This document shows, in pieces, positions 1 to 7,692 of a DNA stretch of 64,000 nt. The translations under genes and the position numbers were made by a program. The number at the start of each line of letters is the position of its first letter. The stretch's first letter is position 1. Below the pieces are notes generated by a model. That model did no database searches and was not told the origin of the DNA. It saw only the letters and a program-made list of their open reading frames with translations. The stretch is from Euryarchaeota archaeon Ods02 (GTDB lineage: Archaea > Halobacteriota > Halobacteria > Halobacteriales > Halorutilaceae), in contig JAQZDA010000001.1 in NCBI GenBank assembly GCA_028751075.1, positions 108,005-172,004 on the forward strand, written 5' to 3'.

Positions 1-1292
1 TCGAGAGCGGGCGGTACTCGATACCGATAGAGGTCAGATACGACTGGACCCGGCGTATCACCAGGACGGCGATGGGAAGCGAGAGCTACCACGAGTTCAC
101 CAGAACCGAGAGGAAGAGCGTCCAGGTCGTGGTCGAAGACCAGGCGAGGTTCCAGCTGGTCGACAGCGATAGCGAGGAGGTAACCGCAGGCGACGTGGGA
201 GAGCTCCAGCTAGAGATAGAGAACACGGGGACAGGGACCGCTCGCGACGCACGTCTCCAGTTGTCGAGCCTCGAACCAGGATTGTTCTACGGCGGCGTTG
301 AGAGCCCTAGGGAGACGAAGACGGTCAGTCTACCGAGTATGAAGCCCGGCGACACCGCCGACGTCAGCGTCCGCGTGGGGGCGGAGAGCGACCAGTCCCC
401 AGGCAGCTACCCCGTAAACAGCAACGTCGAGTTCCGGAACGAAGCCGGCGTAGACAGGGTCAGCCGGACCCTCCGCACCTCGGTAGACGTCGGAGGCGAG
501 CAGGACTTCAGCGTCGACGACGTCGAAAGCGGCCTAAGGGTCGGAAGCGACGGCGACCTACAGGGCACGGTCACCAACGAAGGCCCCGGGGAGGCTTCGA
601 ACGCCGTGCTGGTCTTCGCCCCCGAGGACCGGAACGTAGACCCACGGGAGACAGAGTACGCACTTGGAGACCTAGAGGTAGGTGAAGACCGGGAGTTCCG
701 GTACCGCGTCAGCGTCAGCAGCGAAGCCGAGCACGGACCCAAGCAGTCGACGTTCTTGGTCAGATACAGGAACGAGTTCGGCGACCTGCGTGAACAGGAC
801 GTCGACGTCGACTACAACGTCGACAGGCGACAGGACGAGTTCGAACTCGACAGCAACGTCTCGCTGTCACCTGGTGAAACGAAGGCGATAGAGGTCGACG
901 TAACCAACGCCCGCGACGAGACCTTCGAGGACATCCAGGCGAAGATGTTCACCGACAGCCCACTATCCAGCGACGACGACGAAGCCTTCGTGGAGGAGCT
1001 GGCGCCGGGTGAGACCGAGACCCTAATCTTCGAGATATCCGCAGCAAGCGGCGCCACCGCCAAGAGCTACAGCGTCAGCATGGACTTCCGGTACGACGAC
1101 GAACGCGGCGACACCAAGATAAGCGACACCTACCGTGTCCCCGTACAGGTCGGCGAACGGGGCGAAGGAGGCCTACCGGTTTTCACAGTCATCCTCCTCG
1201 TCCTGCTCGCCGCCGCAGCGTACATGAAACGCGAACCACTGAAGGAAGGCTTAAGGGGATTTAAGGATAGGTTCAGCAACGACAACAACTAA
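1..1292 (+). CDS. Membrane-anchored CARDB/COG1361-like surface protein, 5' end missing
   Basis: The reading frame is already open at base 3 and has no stop before the first in-frame ATG at 72, so the gene very likely starts upstream of the window. The visible part consists of repeated beta-sandwich units with the pattern seen in NEW3/CARDB adhesin-like domains (blocks such as LQLEIENTGTGTARDARL and LQGTVTNEGPGEASNAVL). It closes with one C-terminal transmembrane helix (VFTVILLVLLAAAAYM, about residues 375-390 counted from the ATG at 72) and a short basic cytoplasmic tail. This fits the COG1361 S-layer-like family, which displays extracellular modules on the cell surface. Those proteins sometimes sit beside exporters, but the upstream neighbour is not visible. 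The domain type is fairly sure; the ligand or partner is unknown. Confidence 0.8.
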   Translation, partial: ESGRYSIPIEVRYDWTRRITRTAMGSESYHEFTRTERKSVQVVVEDQARFQLVDSDSEEVTAGDVGELQLEIENTGTGTARDARLQLSSLEPGLFYGGVESPRETKTVSLPSMKPGDTADVSVRVGAESDQSPGSYPVNSNVEFRNEAGVDRVSRTLRTSVDVGGEQDFSVDDVESGLRVGSDGDLQGTVTNEGPGEASNAVLVFAPEDRNVDPRETEYALGDLEVGEDREFRYRVSVSSEAEHGPKQSTFLVRYRNEFGDLREQDVDVDYNVDRRQDEFELDSNVSLSPGETKAIEVDVTNARDETFEDIQAKMFTDSPLSSDDDEAFVEELAPGETETLIFEISAASGATAKSYSVSMDFRYDDERGDTKISDTYRVPVQVGERGEGGLPVFTVILLVLLAAAAYMKREPLKEGLRGFKDRFSNDNN

Positions 1293-1327
1293 ATCAGGGG
1301 CTGAATCAGTAGAAGCGGCGACAGTCA

Positions 1328-1338
1328 CCCCCCCCCCC
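1328..1338. repeat. Eleven-base poly-C tract in a convergent intergenic gap
   Basis: Eleven consecutive C residues followed by a T-rich stretch lie between the plus-strand surface-protein gene and the minus-strand coiled-coil gene. A termination role is possible but unproven, and a homopolymer of this length is prone to length errors in sequencing. Confidence 0.6.
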
Positions 1339-1428
1339 TTCTTCTGAACGGCGAATGTGAGATGAGCCAAAGTAGAGATGATTTCACCAAGAGGTCGGGG
1401 GAGGCTGATTCGTCGGAAGGCTGTCGGT

Positions 1429-1644
1429 CTAGATCTGACGGCTTAGCTTCACCAGCTTCTTCTTGTCCTTCTCTGGGATGCGGGCGTGATCAAGCGCCTG
1501 CTGTATCTTCGTGTGATCCTCTTTCATCTCCTCCGCTAGCTTCAACATCGACTGTTCATCGGGGTTCTCCTCTATCTTCTGCTTCAGCCGGTCTACCTCT
1601 CTTTCGAGCGCTTGCATAGCTGGCGATAGCCGTCCACAGCCCAT
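1429..1644 (-). CDS. Small coiled-coil hypothetical protein (71 aa)
   Basis: This short, highly charged protein has a heptad-like helix (MQALEREVDRLKQKIEENPD) followed by a Lys/Glu-rich segment. No enzymatic motif is visible and I do not recognise a family. A TATA-like A/T stretch (AAAAAATTA on the minus strand, about 1673-1681) lies roughly 30 nt before the ATG at 1644, suggesting a leaderless mRNA. A second ATG at 1617 begins exactly at the coiled coil. The opposite-strand frame over the same bases is Ser/Pro/Cys-rich and looks non-coding. The product may be a small dimeric helix protein; its function is unknown. Confidence 0.55.
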   Translation of the reverse strand: MGCGRLSPAMQALEREVDRLKQKIEENPDEQSMLKLAEEMKEDHTKIQQALDHARIPEKDKKKLVKLSRQI

Positions 1645-1709
1645 AAACCTACGTCAGACACCTGGCACATACCCCTAATTTTTTGGCGATGCACGGCTTA
1701 CGATGACCG

Positions 1710-2414
1710 GTGCAGCGAGACGAACAGAGGTCCGGTGCCGACGACTACCCGCACTCCTTCGAAGCCGACGACGTCACAGTCGAGGTGGGGGTGCATAGGG
1801 ACGGCAACAACGCCTTCGTCCGGTGGCGTATCGGAGACAGGGAAGGCGAACACGGCAGCGTCCACGGAGGCGACCTCGTGCTGAACTTCCCCGAGTTCGT
1901 CACGGGCGAAGAGGGTGCGGAGACCGTGAAGCTACCTGAGCACACCCTGGTGAAACTACGGAGCGACCTCGAGGACCTGAGAGACGAGATAGCTGAGGGG
2001 ATGTCCGAGGAGGAGCTTCAGCGGGAGGAGGAAGACCGAAGAGTGTTCGAACGGGCGCGGGAGATAATCCAGAAGTCCGACGTCCCAGAGCCCTCCCAGT
2101 ACGAAGCCCGGGAGTTCGAACCCGAGGACGCCCCAGAGGGACAGGTAGTGGAGGCAAGGGTTGAGGCCCACAACGGGGTGGCTGAGATATCCGTGGACGT
2201 CGGAGGCAACCAGGGTTACTCCCCGCACTACGACCTCTCTGAGAACACCCTGACGCTTCCAGGTGGCCGGTGGAACGTGACGCAGGAGGTGGAGCTACCG
2301 GAGGACGTAGCGCTCGGATTACTGAGCGACCTAAGAGAGCTACAGCAGGAGCTCAACGAACGCAGGAAAGCGTACGACGACGCCGTCGACCAGGCGAGGG
2401 ACGAGGTTCTCTGA
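1710..2414 (+). CDS. Acidic hypothetical protein with two copies of one domain
   Basis: Translation from a GTG at 1710 gives 234 residues. Two halves repeat the same layout. Residues ~20-85 have beta-rich sequence VTVEVGVHRDGNNAFVRWRI, then LVLNFPEF, then KLPEHTLVKLRSDLEDLRDEI. Residues ~148-222 have VVEARVEAHNGVAEISVDVG, then LTLPGGRW, then ELPEDVALGLLSDLRELQQE. Each copy therefore has a beta-sheet part ending in LP plus a short helix; a charged linker helix separates them. No signal peptide, membrane segment or catalytic motif is visible. I do not recognise the family. The GTG is the first start in frame; the ATG at 1703 is in a different frame. It may be a dimer-like single chain (inference). 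Confidence 0.7.
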   Translation: MQRDEQRSGADDYPHSFEADDVTVEVGVHRDGNNAFVRWRIGDREGEHGSVHGGDLVLNFPEFVTGEEGAETVKLPEHTLVKLRSDLEDLRDEIAEGMSEEELQREEEDRRVFERAREIIQKSDVPEPSQYEAREFEPEDAPEGQVVEARVEAHNGVAEISVDVGGNQGYSPHYDLSENTLTLPGGRWNVTQEVELPEDVALGLLSDLRELQQELNERRKAYDDAVDQARDEVL

Positions 2415-2489
2415 CCTGAGGGCGGTTGGAAGCGAATCCTGGATACAAAGACCTCCAACCCTCCGTCGTAGACGACGCAGGAGCCTAAG

Positions 2490-2497
2490 GTTTTTAT
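2490..2497 (+). promoter_or_regulatory. TATA-like box upstream of the GTPase gene
   Basis: GTTTTTAT lies about 30 nt before a short ATG-initiated mini-ORF at 2524 and about 77 nt before the GTPase start at 2571. If this is the promoter, the GTPase mRNA has an unusual leader of about 50 nt in a genome where leaderless starts dominate. Confidence 0.45.
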
Positions 2498-2523
2498 CGG
2501 GGGACCGCGAAACCCACCGTAAG

Positions 2524-2559
2524 ATGACGGAATACGGTGTGAAAACCACCGGAATCTAA
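2524..2559 (+). CDS. Possible leaderless upstream mini-ORF (11 codons) before the GTPase
   Basis: ATG to TAA encodes MTEYGVKTTGI. The ATG sits at leaderless distance from the TATA-like box at 2490-2497, and the stop is 11 nt before the GTPase ATG. It is in a different frame from the GTPase. It could be a regulatory leader peptide or chance; there is no evidence beyond spacing. Confidence 0.3.
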   Translation: MTEYGVKTTGI

Positions 2560-2570
2560 CTTCTAACCAT

Positions 2571-4142
2571 ATGCCTCCATCCCACCTAGTCGAGCTCGTC
2601 AACGAAGGAGAACACGACAACCTCGAGTTCAAGGAAAGACTGGAACGAGACACCCATCTCGAACAGGGACGCCTCCAGTCGCTGGCGGCGCAGATGCGAC
2701 ACCGCGTGCTCTCCGGCGACGGAATCGCACACTACGTCGTCGGCGTCACGGACGACGGAGGCTTCGAAGGAATAGACGACGAATCCTTCGAGGAGACGAT
2801 GGAGGTGCTGAACGTCGTTGCAGCCGAAGCCGAAGTAGCGTTAGACGACGTCGAGACCCACGACCTCGAGGGCGGTAAGGTCGCCGTCGTCACCGTACGG
2901 GACACCGGCGGAGACGGCGAACACATCGTCGTCGGAACCGCCGGCCACGTCGACCACGGGAAGAGCACGCTCGTCGGCACCCTCGTAACCGGTGAAGCCG
3001 ACGACGGCGACGGAGGAACCCGAACTTTCCTAGACGTCCAGCCCCACGAGGTCGAACGCGGGTTGAGCGCCGACCTGTCGTACGGAGTCTACGGCTTCAA
3101 CGACGACGAACCCCGCAGGATGAACAACCCGCTTTCGAAGCGGGAGAAGAGCGACGTCGTCCGGAAGAGCAACCGACTCGTGTCCTTCGTCGACACCGTC
3201 GGCCACGAACCCTGGCTCCGCACCACCATCCGCGGCATCCTCGGACAGAAGCTCGACTACGGACTCGTCACCGTAGCCGCCGACGACGGCCCCACACAGG
3301 TCACCCGGGAACACCTCGGCGTCCTGTTCGCCACCGACCTTCCGACGATGACGGCGATAACGAAGACCGACATGGTGTCGGAGGAACGCGTCGAAGAGGT
3401 GGAGGAAGAGGTTCAGCAGCTGCTGAAGTCCGTCGGCAAGATACCTCACAGCGTCGAGAGCCACGGCGTCGAAACCGCCGTCGAGGAGATGCCGGAAGGC
3501 CACATAGTACCCGTCGTCCGAACCAGCGCAGTCACGATGGAGGGCTTCGACGTCCTCGACGAGCTACTGCGCAGGCTTCCGAAGACCTACGACGACGTCG
3601 ACGACGACTTCGAGATGTACGTCGACCGCACCTACCAGGTCACCGGCGTCGGCACCGTCGCCAGCGGCACCGTGAAGAGCGGCTCTATCGAAGCCGGAGA
3701 CGAGGTCTACCTCGGTCCGACGCACGACGGCGAGTACCACAGGGTCGAGGTGCGGAGCATCGAGATGCACTACCACAGGGTCGACAAGGCCCGCAGCGGC
3801 AACATCGTCGGCATCGCGTTGAAGGATGTCGACGACTTCGACGTAGAACGCGGCATGGTCCTGACGTCCACGGAACCAGAAGCAGTCAGAGAATTCGAAG
3901 CCGAGATAATGGTTCTCAACCACCCCACCAGAATCCGCGAGGGCTACGAACCCGTCGTCCACCTGGAGACCGCGAGCGAAGCCGCAGTGTTCCAGCCCGA
4001 CGACGGCTACGTCCTCCCGGGAGAACGAGACACTGTTAAGGTGCAGTTCAAGTTCCGACCCTACAGAGTGGAGGAAGGCCAGACATTCGTCTTCCGCGAA
4101 GGCAAGAGCAAGGGCGTCGGCACCGTCACGAAAACACTATAG
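2571..4142 (+). CDS. GTPBP1-like translational GTPase
   Basis: This 523-aa protein belongs to the EF-Tu-like GTPase superfamily. After a ~120-residue N-terminal domain it shows the P-loop GHVDHGKST (G1, ~residue 127), DTVGHEPW (G3), TKTD (G4) and a C-terminal pair of beta-barrel domains (VTGVGTVASGTVKSG onward, ~residues 365-523). This order matches archaeal GTPBP1-family proteins, which resemble elongation factor EF1A but carry a distinct N-terminal extension; eukaryotic GTPBP1/2 act in ribosome rescue and mRNA surveillance. The start at 2571 gives the expected N-terminus. A 41-aa membrane peptide follows 23 nt later. GTPase identity is certain; the exact role in archaea is inferred from the family. 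Confidence 0.9.
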   Translation: MPPSHLVELVNEGEHDNLEFKERLERDTHLEQGRLQSLAAQMRHRVLSGDGIAHYVVGVTDDGGFEGIDDESFEETMEVLNVVAAEAEVALDDVETHDLEGGKVAVVTVRDTGGDGEHIVVGTAGHVDHGKSTLVGTLVTGEADDGDGGTRTFLDVQPHEVERGLSADLSYGVYGFNDDEPRRMNNPLSKREKSDVVRKSNRLVSFVDTVGHEPWLRTTIRGILGQKLDYGLVTVAADDGPTQVTREHLGVLFATDLPTMTAITKTDMVSEERVEEVEEEVQQLLKSVGKIPHSVESHGVETAVEEMPEGHIVPVVRTSAVTMEGFDVLDELLRRLPKTYDDVDDDFEMYVDRTYQVTGVGTVASGTVKSGSIEAGDEVYLGPTHDGEYHRVEVRSIEMHYHRVDKARSGNIVGIALKDVDDFDVERGMVLTSTEPEAVREFEAEIMVLNHPTRIREGYEPVVHLETASEAAVFQPDDGYVLPGERDTVKVQFKFRPYRVEEGQTFVFREGKSKGVGTVTKTL

Positions 4143-4165
4143 AGCCACCGGTCAACCGTAGACCC

Positions 4166-4291
4166 ATGATAGGAAGCGAGAGCCTCGCGAACGCACCAGG
4201 CCCGATAGAGAACCCAGAGAAAGCCGCTTTCGCTTTACTCGGCGGCACCGTCGTACTACTCTGGCTGCTGGCGGTCGTCTTCGCAGTGTAG
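4166..4291 (+). CDS. 41-aa single-pass membrane peptide
   Basis: An ATG-TAG frame encodes a 21-residue polar N-terminus (with GSESLANAPGPIENPEKA) and one hydrophobic helix from residue ~20 to the C-terminus (LLGGTVVLLWLLAVVFAV). It begins 23 nt after the GTPase stop and is probably co-transcribed. The amphipathic head plus clean hydrophobic segment and G+C-rich codons like its neighbours argue for a real small protein. Function is unknown; small single-pass proteins often modulate larger membrane complexes. Confidence 0.55.
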   Translation: MIGSESLANAPGPIENPEKAAFALLGGTVVLLWLLAVVFAV

Positions 4292-4318
4292 ACAGAAGAG
4301 AAATCCTCTATCTAAGGC

Positions 4319-5479
4319 CTATAACCCGAGCTCCTTCAGCAGGCGTTCCGCGTCCCGGTCGGATCTCTTCACACCTTTCTCACCCAGGACCTTCCGCTCC
4401 AAGCGGTCGCGCGACAACCGTAGAGAGTGACGGGTGCCGAAGCCTTCTCCGGTGGCGACGAACTGGCCTTTGTTGGTGTGGAGGATGATCTTCGAATGGA
4501 TGAGGTGGTTCCCCCGCATCTGTTCCTTATGCTGCTTGAGATGGACGTGGGTGTGCAGCACCTGAAGGTCCTTGTACTTGTCCGTTACGTCGGTGACCAT
4601 GTCGGCGACGTCCTCCCGCGACATCGTCCCCAGTAGGTCGATGTTCGTCACCTGCACCGGTAGCCGCTGCTCCTCCTCCTGCCACGTGAGCGCGCGGAGC
4701 ACGTCGGTCTTCGTCAACATACCCGAAGGGCCGACGTTGTCCTGCACCACCAGGGAGCTGTAGTCGTTCTTCAGCATCTTCTCGACAGCGTTCGAAAGGG
4801 ACTCGTCCGTCGTCGTGGTCTCCACCGGCGAATTCATGACGTCGACGGCGGGGATGTCAAGCATACGGTCGAGATCCCCGTGCCTGGAGCCCTGACCGCC
4901 CGGCTGACCGTCCTTGTTCCCGCTTCCCTGTTGCCGGTCCTCGTCACGGACGCTGAAGCCCAGCATGTCGTACAACGTGACGATGCCGACGAGTCGGCCT
5001 TCGTCCATCACGGGGACGCGGCTTATGGCGTGCTCTCGGAACTTGTTGATTATCTGACCGACGCTGGTGTCCTCGCCGACGGTGACGAGTTCACTGGTGT
5101 ATACGTCGTCGACGTCGAGCACCGAGAGGTTGCTGTTGACCTCCGCGAGCAGGTCGTCGACAGTCACCACGCCAACTATCTCGTCGCCTTCGAAGACCGG
5201 GACGACCTTGCTGTCGCTCTCCACCATCTGACGCGCTACCTCTCGGACGTCGTCGTGCCGCCCTACCTTCGGCGGGTTCGTGGTTATCTTGCGGAGCTTC
5301 GCCTCCGGCTGATAGTGAGAGGTGATGAGCTGACGGCGAGTCACCACGCCTTCGAACTCGTCACCGACGACGAGCACCGCTTTCTTACCGGTCTCCTGGA
5401 AGAAACCCTTGAGCTTCGAGACACGCGTATCGGGTTCGAGAACGTCGTACTCCGTCGAGATGACGTCGTTTACATCCAT
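4319..5479 (-). CDS. Four-CBS-domain protein with a C-terminal HPF/RaiA-like domain
   Basis: The 386-aa product starts with tandem CBS modules: residues ~1-60 (VLVVGDEFEGVVTRRQLI), ~62-118 (VVPVFEGDEIVGVVTVDDLL), ~125-180 (ISRVPVMDEGRLVGIVTLYD) and ~210-270 (SSLVVQDNVGPSGMLTKTDV). Together they probably form two Bateman modules that bind adenosine nucleotides. The last ~110 residues (VHLKQHKEQMRGNHLIHSKI, then GQFVATGEGF and a basic helix) resemble ribosome hibernation/RaiA-type domains. This suggests energy-charge sensing coupled to ribosome or RNA binding (inference). Cytosolic, no signal peptide. CBS assignment is firm; the C-terminal call is moderate. Confidence 0.85.
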   Translation of the reverse strand: MDVNDVISTEYDVLEPDTRVSKLKGFFQETGKKAVLVVGDEFEGVVTRRQLITSHYQPEAKLRKITTNPPKVGRHDDVREVARQMVESDSKVVPVFEGDEIVGVVTVDDLLAEVNSNLSVLDVDDVYTSELVTVGEDTSVGQIINKFREHAISRVPVMDEGRLVGIVTLYDMLGFSVRDEDRQQGSGNKDGQPGGQGSRHGDLDRMLDIPAVDVMNSPVETTTTDESLSNAVEKMLKNDYSSLVVQDNVGPSGMLTKTDVLRALTWQEEEQRLPVQVTNIDLLGTMSREDVADMVTDVTDKYKDLQVLHTHVHLKQHKEQMRGNHLIHSKIILHTNKGQFVATGEGFGTRHSLRLSRDRLERKVLGEKGVKRSDRDAERLLKELGL

Positions 5480-5597
5480 CGTCTATCGCATGGATATTCG
5501 CCCGAGTCCGACTTCAAGCTTGTCAATAGAACAGGAAAACGAGAAGAACACAGAAGGACGGAAGGATCCATCCGCTCGGCCGGAACAGCCGAGAGAG

Positions 5598-6416
5598 CTA
5601 CGTGACCGCGGAGACGTAGGCTGAGTAGAACACGACCGCGTTGTACAGCCCATGAGCCGCCGCGGGAACCAGCAGGCTACCGGATACCTCGTACGCGGCC
5701 CCGAGCACGAGAGCGAGTGAGAAAGCCGTGAAAAGGTACACCGAAACCTCTACCGCGGAACCCGACAGAGAACCGACGTGCATCACGGCGAAGACGAAGC
5801 TCGCGAGAACCACCGCCGGAGCCGCGTCCACCACCTCCGCGAACGCGTTCTGCAGGACACCGCGGAAGAGCAGCTCCTCCGCAGGACCTATCAAGACGAC
5901 CGACAGCACCAGCAGCACGAGGTACACCTCGGGGTTCGCCGCCGCCGCTTCCTCTATCCTGTGAGCCGCCGACGACACCCCCAGAAGGCTGTAGATCTCA
6001 AGCAAGCCGTACGCCACCACTAGGGTCGCGGCGGTGGCGGTCGCACCCCAGGCGACGTCCCTGATATCCGGAACTCTCACTCCAAGGTACGAGAGGTCGA
6101 CTCTCCGATAACTGAGGTACACCAGAGAAACACCGACGAAACCCAGTCCATGCAGCACGAGATACTGCAGGAGGAGGTCTCCGGCGGCGTCACCTAACTC
6201 CAGGTTTCCGGCGAACTCCGCGAGCCCTCCACCTACGACGAACGCTAACGCGACAGCTAGGAGGGCGTAGGCGACGGGTCTCCACCGGGAGCCCGTGGCA
6301 TCGTCACCCCGTGAACTCCTGTCAGATGAGGTTACACCATCGCTCCCTCCATCGTCCGACGTCGGAGACGGCTCCTCCTGCTCCACCGAAGATGGCTCCC
6401 TGGAGCTATCGTTCAT
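5598..6416 (-). CDS. CPBP/CAAX-type intramembrane metalloprotease
   Basis: The protein has about eight hydrophobic segments and the ABI/CPBP signature: EELLFRG (Glu-Glu-x3-Arg), then FVFAVMH, then HGLYN near the C-terminus. In this family (Rce1-like) these residues form the intramembrane active site. The N-terminal ~55 residues are hydrophilic, Ser/Glu/Asp-rich and probably disordered. The ATG at 6416 is preferred because the longer frame from 6488 runs into the 3' end of pgi; this gives 272 aa. Substrate unknown. The gene lies just downstream of pgi on the same strand, with a 34-nt gap, so it may share its transcript. Confidence 0.85.
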   Translation of the reverse strand: MNDSSREPSSVEQEEPSPTSDDGGSDGVTSSDRSSRGDDATGSRWRPVAYALLAVALAFVVGGGLAEFAGNLELGDAAGDLLLQYLVLHGLGFVGVSLVYLSYRRVDLSYLGVRVPDIRDVAWGATATAATLVVAYGLLEIYSLLGVSSAAHRIEEAAAANPEVYLVLLVLSVVLIGPAEELLFRGVLQNAFAEVVDAAPAVVLASFVFAVMHVGSLSGSAVEVSVYLFTAFSLALVLGAAYEVSGSLLVPAAAHGLYNAVVFYSAYVSAVT

Positions 6417-6450
6417 CCTGTCTACGTGTCTCCCGCGGTGAGATAGAGTT

Positions 6451-7692
6451 CTACAGCCCGAAAAGCGTTCCTTCGGAGTGGACGCCACCGCTCTCCAGCA
6501 TATCCCGCGCCAGCTCCTTCCCGTGTTCGACTCCGGGCTGACCGTAGGCGTCGACGCCAGCTAGCTCGGCGACGGCTGCGACGGCGACCATGTACGTGTA
6601 CAGAAGCTCACCGACGTCCTCTTCCACGAGGTCGATGGAGAGCCTGACGTTGGGGACATCGGACTCCGTCAACGACGTCCGCGTCGCCTCGAGCTCGACT
6701 TCGCGGAGTCCGTCGAGCGAAGCACCGGCGAGGTAGTCGTCGCCGGGTACGTCGAAGTCCTCCCGCGCCGGGGCGTCGACGAACGTCACCTGTTTGTCTC
6801 GTGGTCCGTCGACGAGGAGCTGGAGCAGCGAGTGCTGGTCCGTGGTGCCGAGCGCCCTGACGGGAGTCAACCCGTAACGACCTCGCTCCCGTTCCTTTCC
6901 GAGGCTCTCCGCATACAGCTGGGCGTACCACTCGGCGAAAGCCTCCAGCCGTTCGCTGTAAGGCATCATCACGGAGACGTCGAAGCCACGTTCACCCAGA
7001 ACGTACGAGGCTGCCGCGAGCGCGTAGCCGGGGTTGTCGTGTAATGAGGGCTTCCGGCAACGGGTCATCCCATCACGCGCGCCTTCCACAACAGCTTCGA
7101 CGTCGACGCCGGCGAACGCCGCCGGCAGCAAGCCGACGACGGACAACGCGGAGTACCTGCCGGGCACGTCCGGGAACTCCACGACCCGCGAGACGTCGAA
7201 GGCGTCGGGGTTTCCAGTGACTGCGACCGAGTGCCTCCGGGGGTCGAGGCCCTCATGCTGCAGCAGCTCTCTGACGACGCGGTAGTTCGCCACCGTCTCC
7301 GCCGTCGACCCGCTCTTCGACACCACCACGAACACGGTGTCGGCGAGCTCTACCTCGTCTACCACGTCGGCGAGCAAGCTAGGGTCGGCGTTGTCGACGA
7401 AGTAGACGTCGGCGTCGGGCGCCAGCGCCTCCACGAGGGTGCGTCCGCCGAGCGCGCTTCCGCCGATGCCGACGTTCACCAGGCTGGTGAAGTCGTTGCG
7501 GAGGTCGTCCGCCAGCGCTTCGACCGCATCTACGTCCACGTCCTCGGGAACCGTCAGGAACCCCGGGTCTTTCTCGCGGAGTTCGTCGTGGTTGCTCCGC
7601 AGCTCCCCGTCGACGTCGTCTAGCTCCTCCTCGGATACACCGCATTCGACACGTTGCTCCAGGATGTTGGAGAGGTCGACTGATAGGGTCAT
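6451..7692 (-). CDS. pgi: Glucose-6-phosphate isomerase
   Basis: The 413-aa protein interconverts glucose 6-phosphate and fructose 6-phosphate in gluconeogenesis and modified sugar breakdown. SIS-fold signatures are clear: VGIGGSALGGRTLVEA (~74-89), SKSGSTAETVANY (phosphate-binding loop, ~125) and near the end QPGVEHGKEL, holding the catalytic Lys. The length is shorter than bacterial Pgi (~550 aa), as expected for haloarchaeal forms. Its ATG overlaps the homoserine dehydrogenase stop by 4 nt (7689-7692), indicating translational coupling in an operon that begins with the ACT protein. Confidence 0.95.
   Translation of the reverse strand: MTLSVDLSNILEQRVECGVSEEELDDVDGELRSNHDELREKDPGFLTVPEDVDVDAVEALADDLRNDFTSLVNVGIGGSALGGRTLVEALAPDADVYFVDNADPSLLADVVDEVELADTVFVVVSKSGSTAETVANYRVVRELLQHEGLDPRRHSVAVTGNPDAFDVSRVVEFPDVPGRYSALSVVGLLPAAFAGVDVEAVVEGARDGMTRCRKPSLHDNPGYALAAASYVLGERGFDVSVMMPYSERLEAFAEWYAQLYAESLGKERERGRYGLTPVRALGTTDQHSLLQLLVDGPRDKQVTFVDAPAREDFDVPGDDYLAGASLDGLREVELEATRTSLTESDVPNVRLSIDLVEEDVGELLYTYMVAVAAVAELAGVDAYGQPGVEHGKELARDMLESGGVHSEGTLFGL

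Noticed and set aside
1362..1619. Plus-strand frame over the 71-aa coiled-coil gene
   Set aside because: It is Ser/Pro/Cys-rich with no promoter; the opposite frame is a charged heptad protein with a TATA box.
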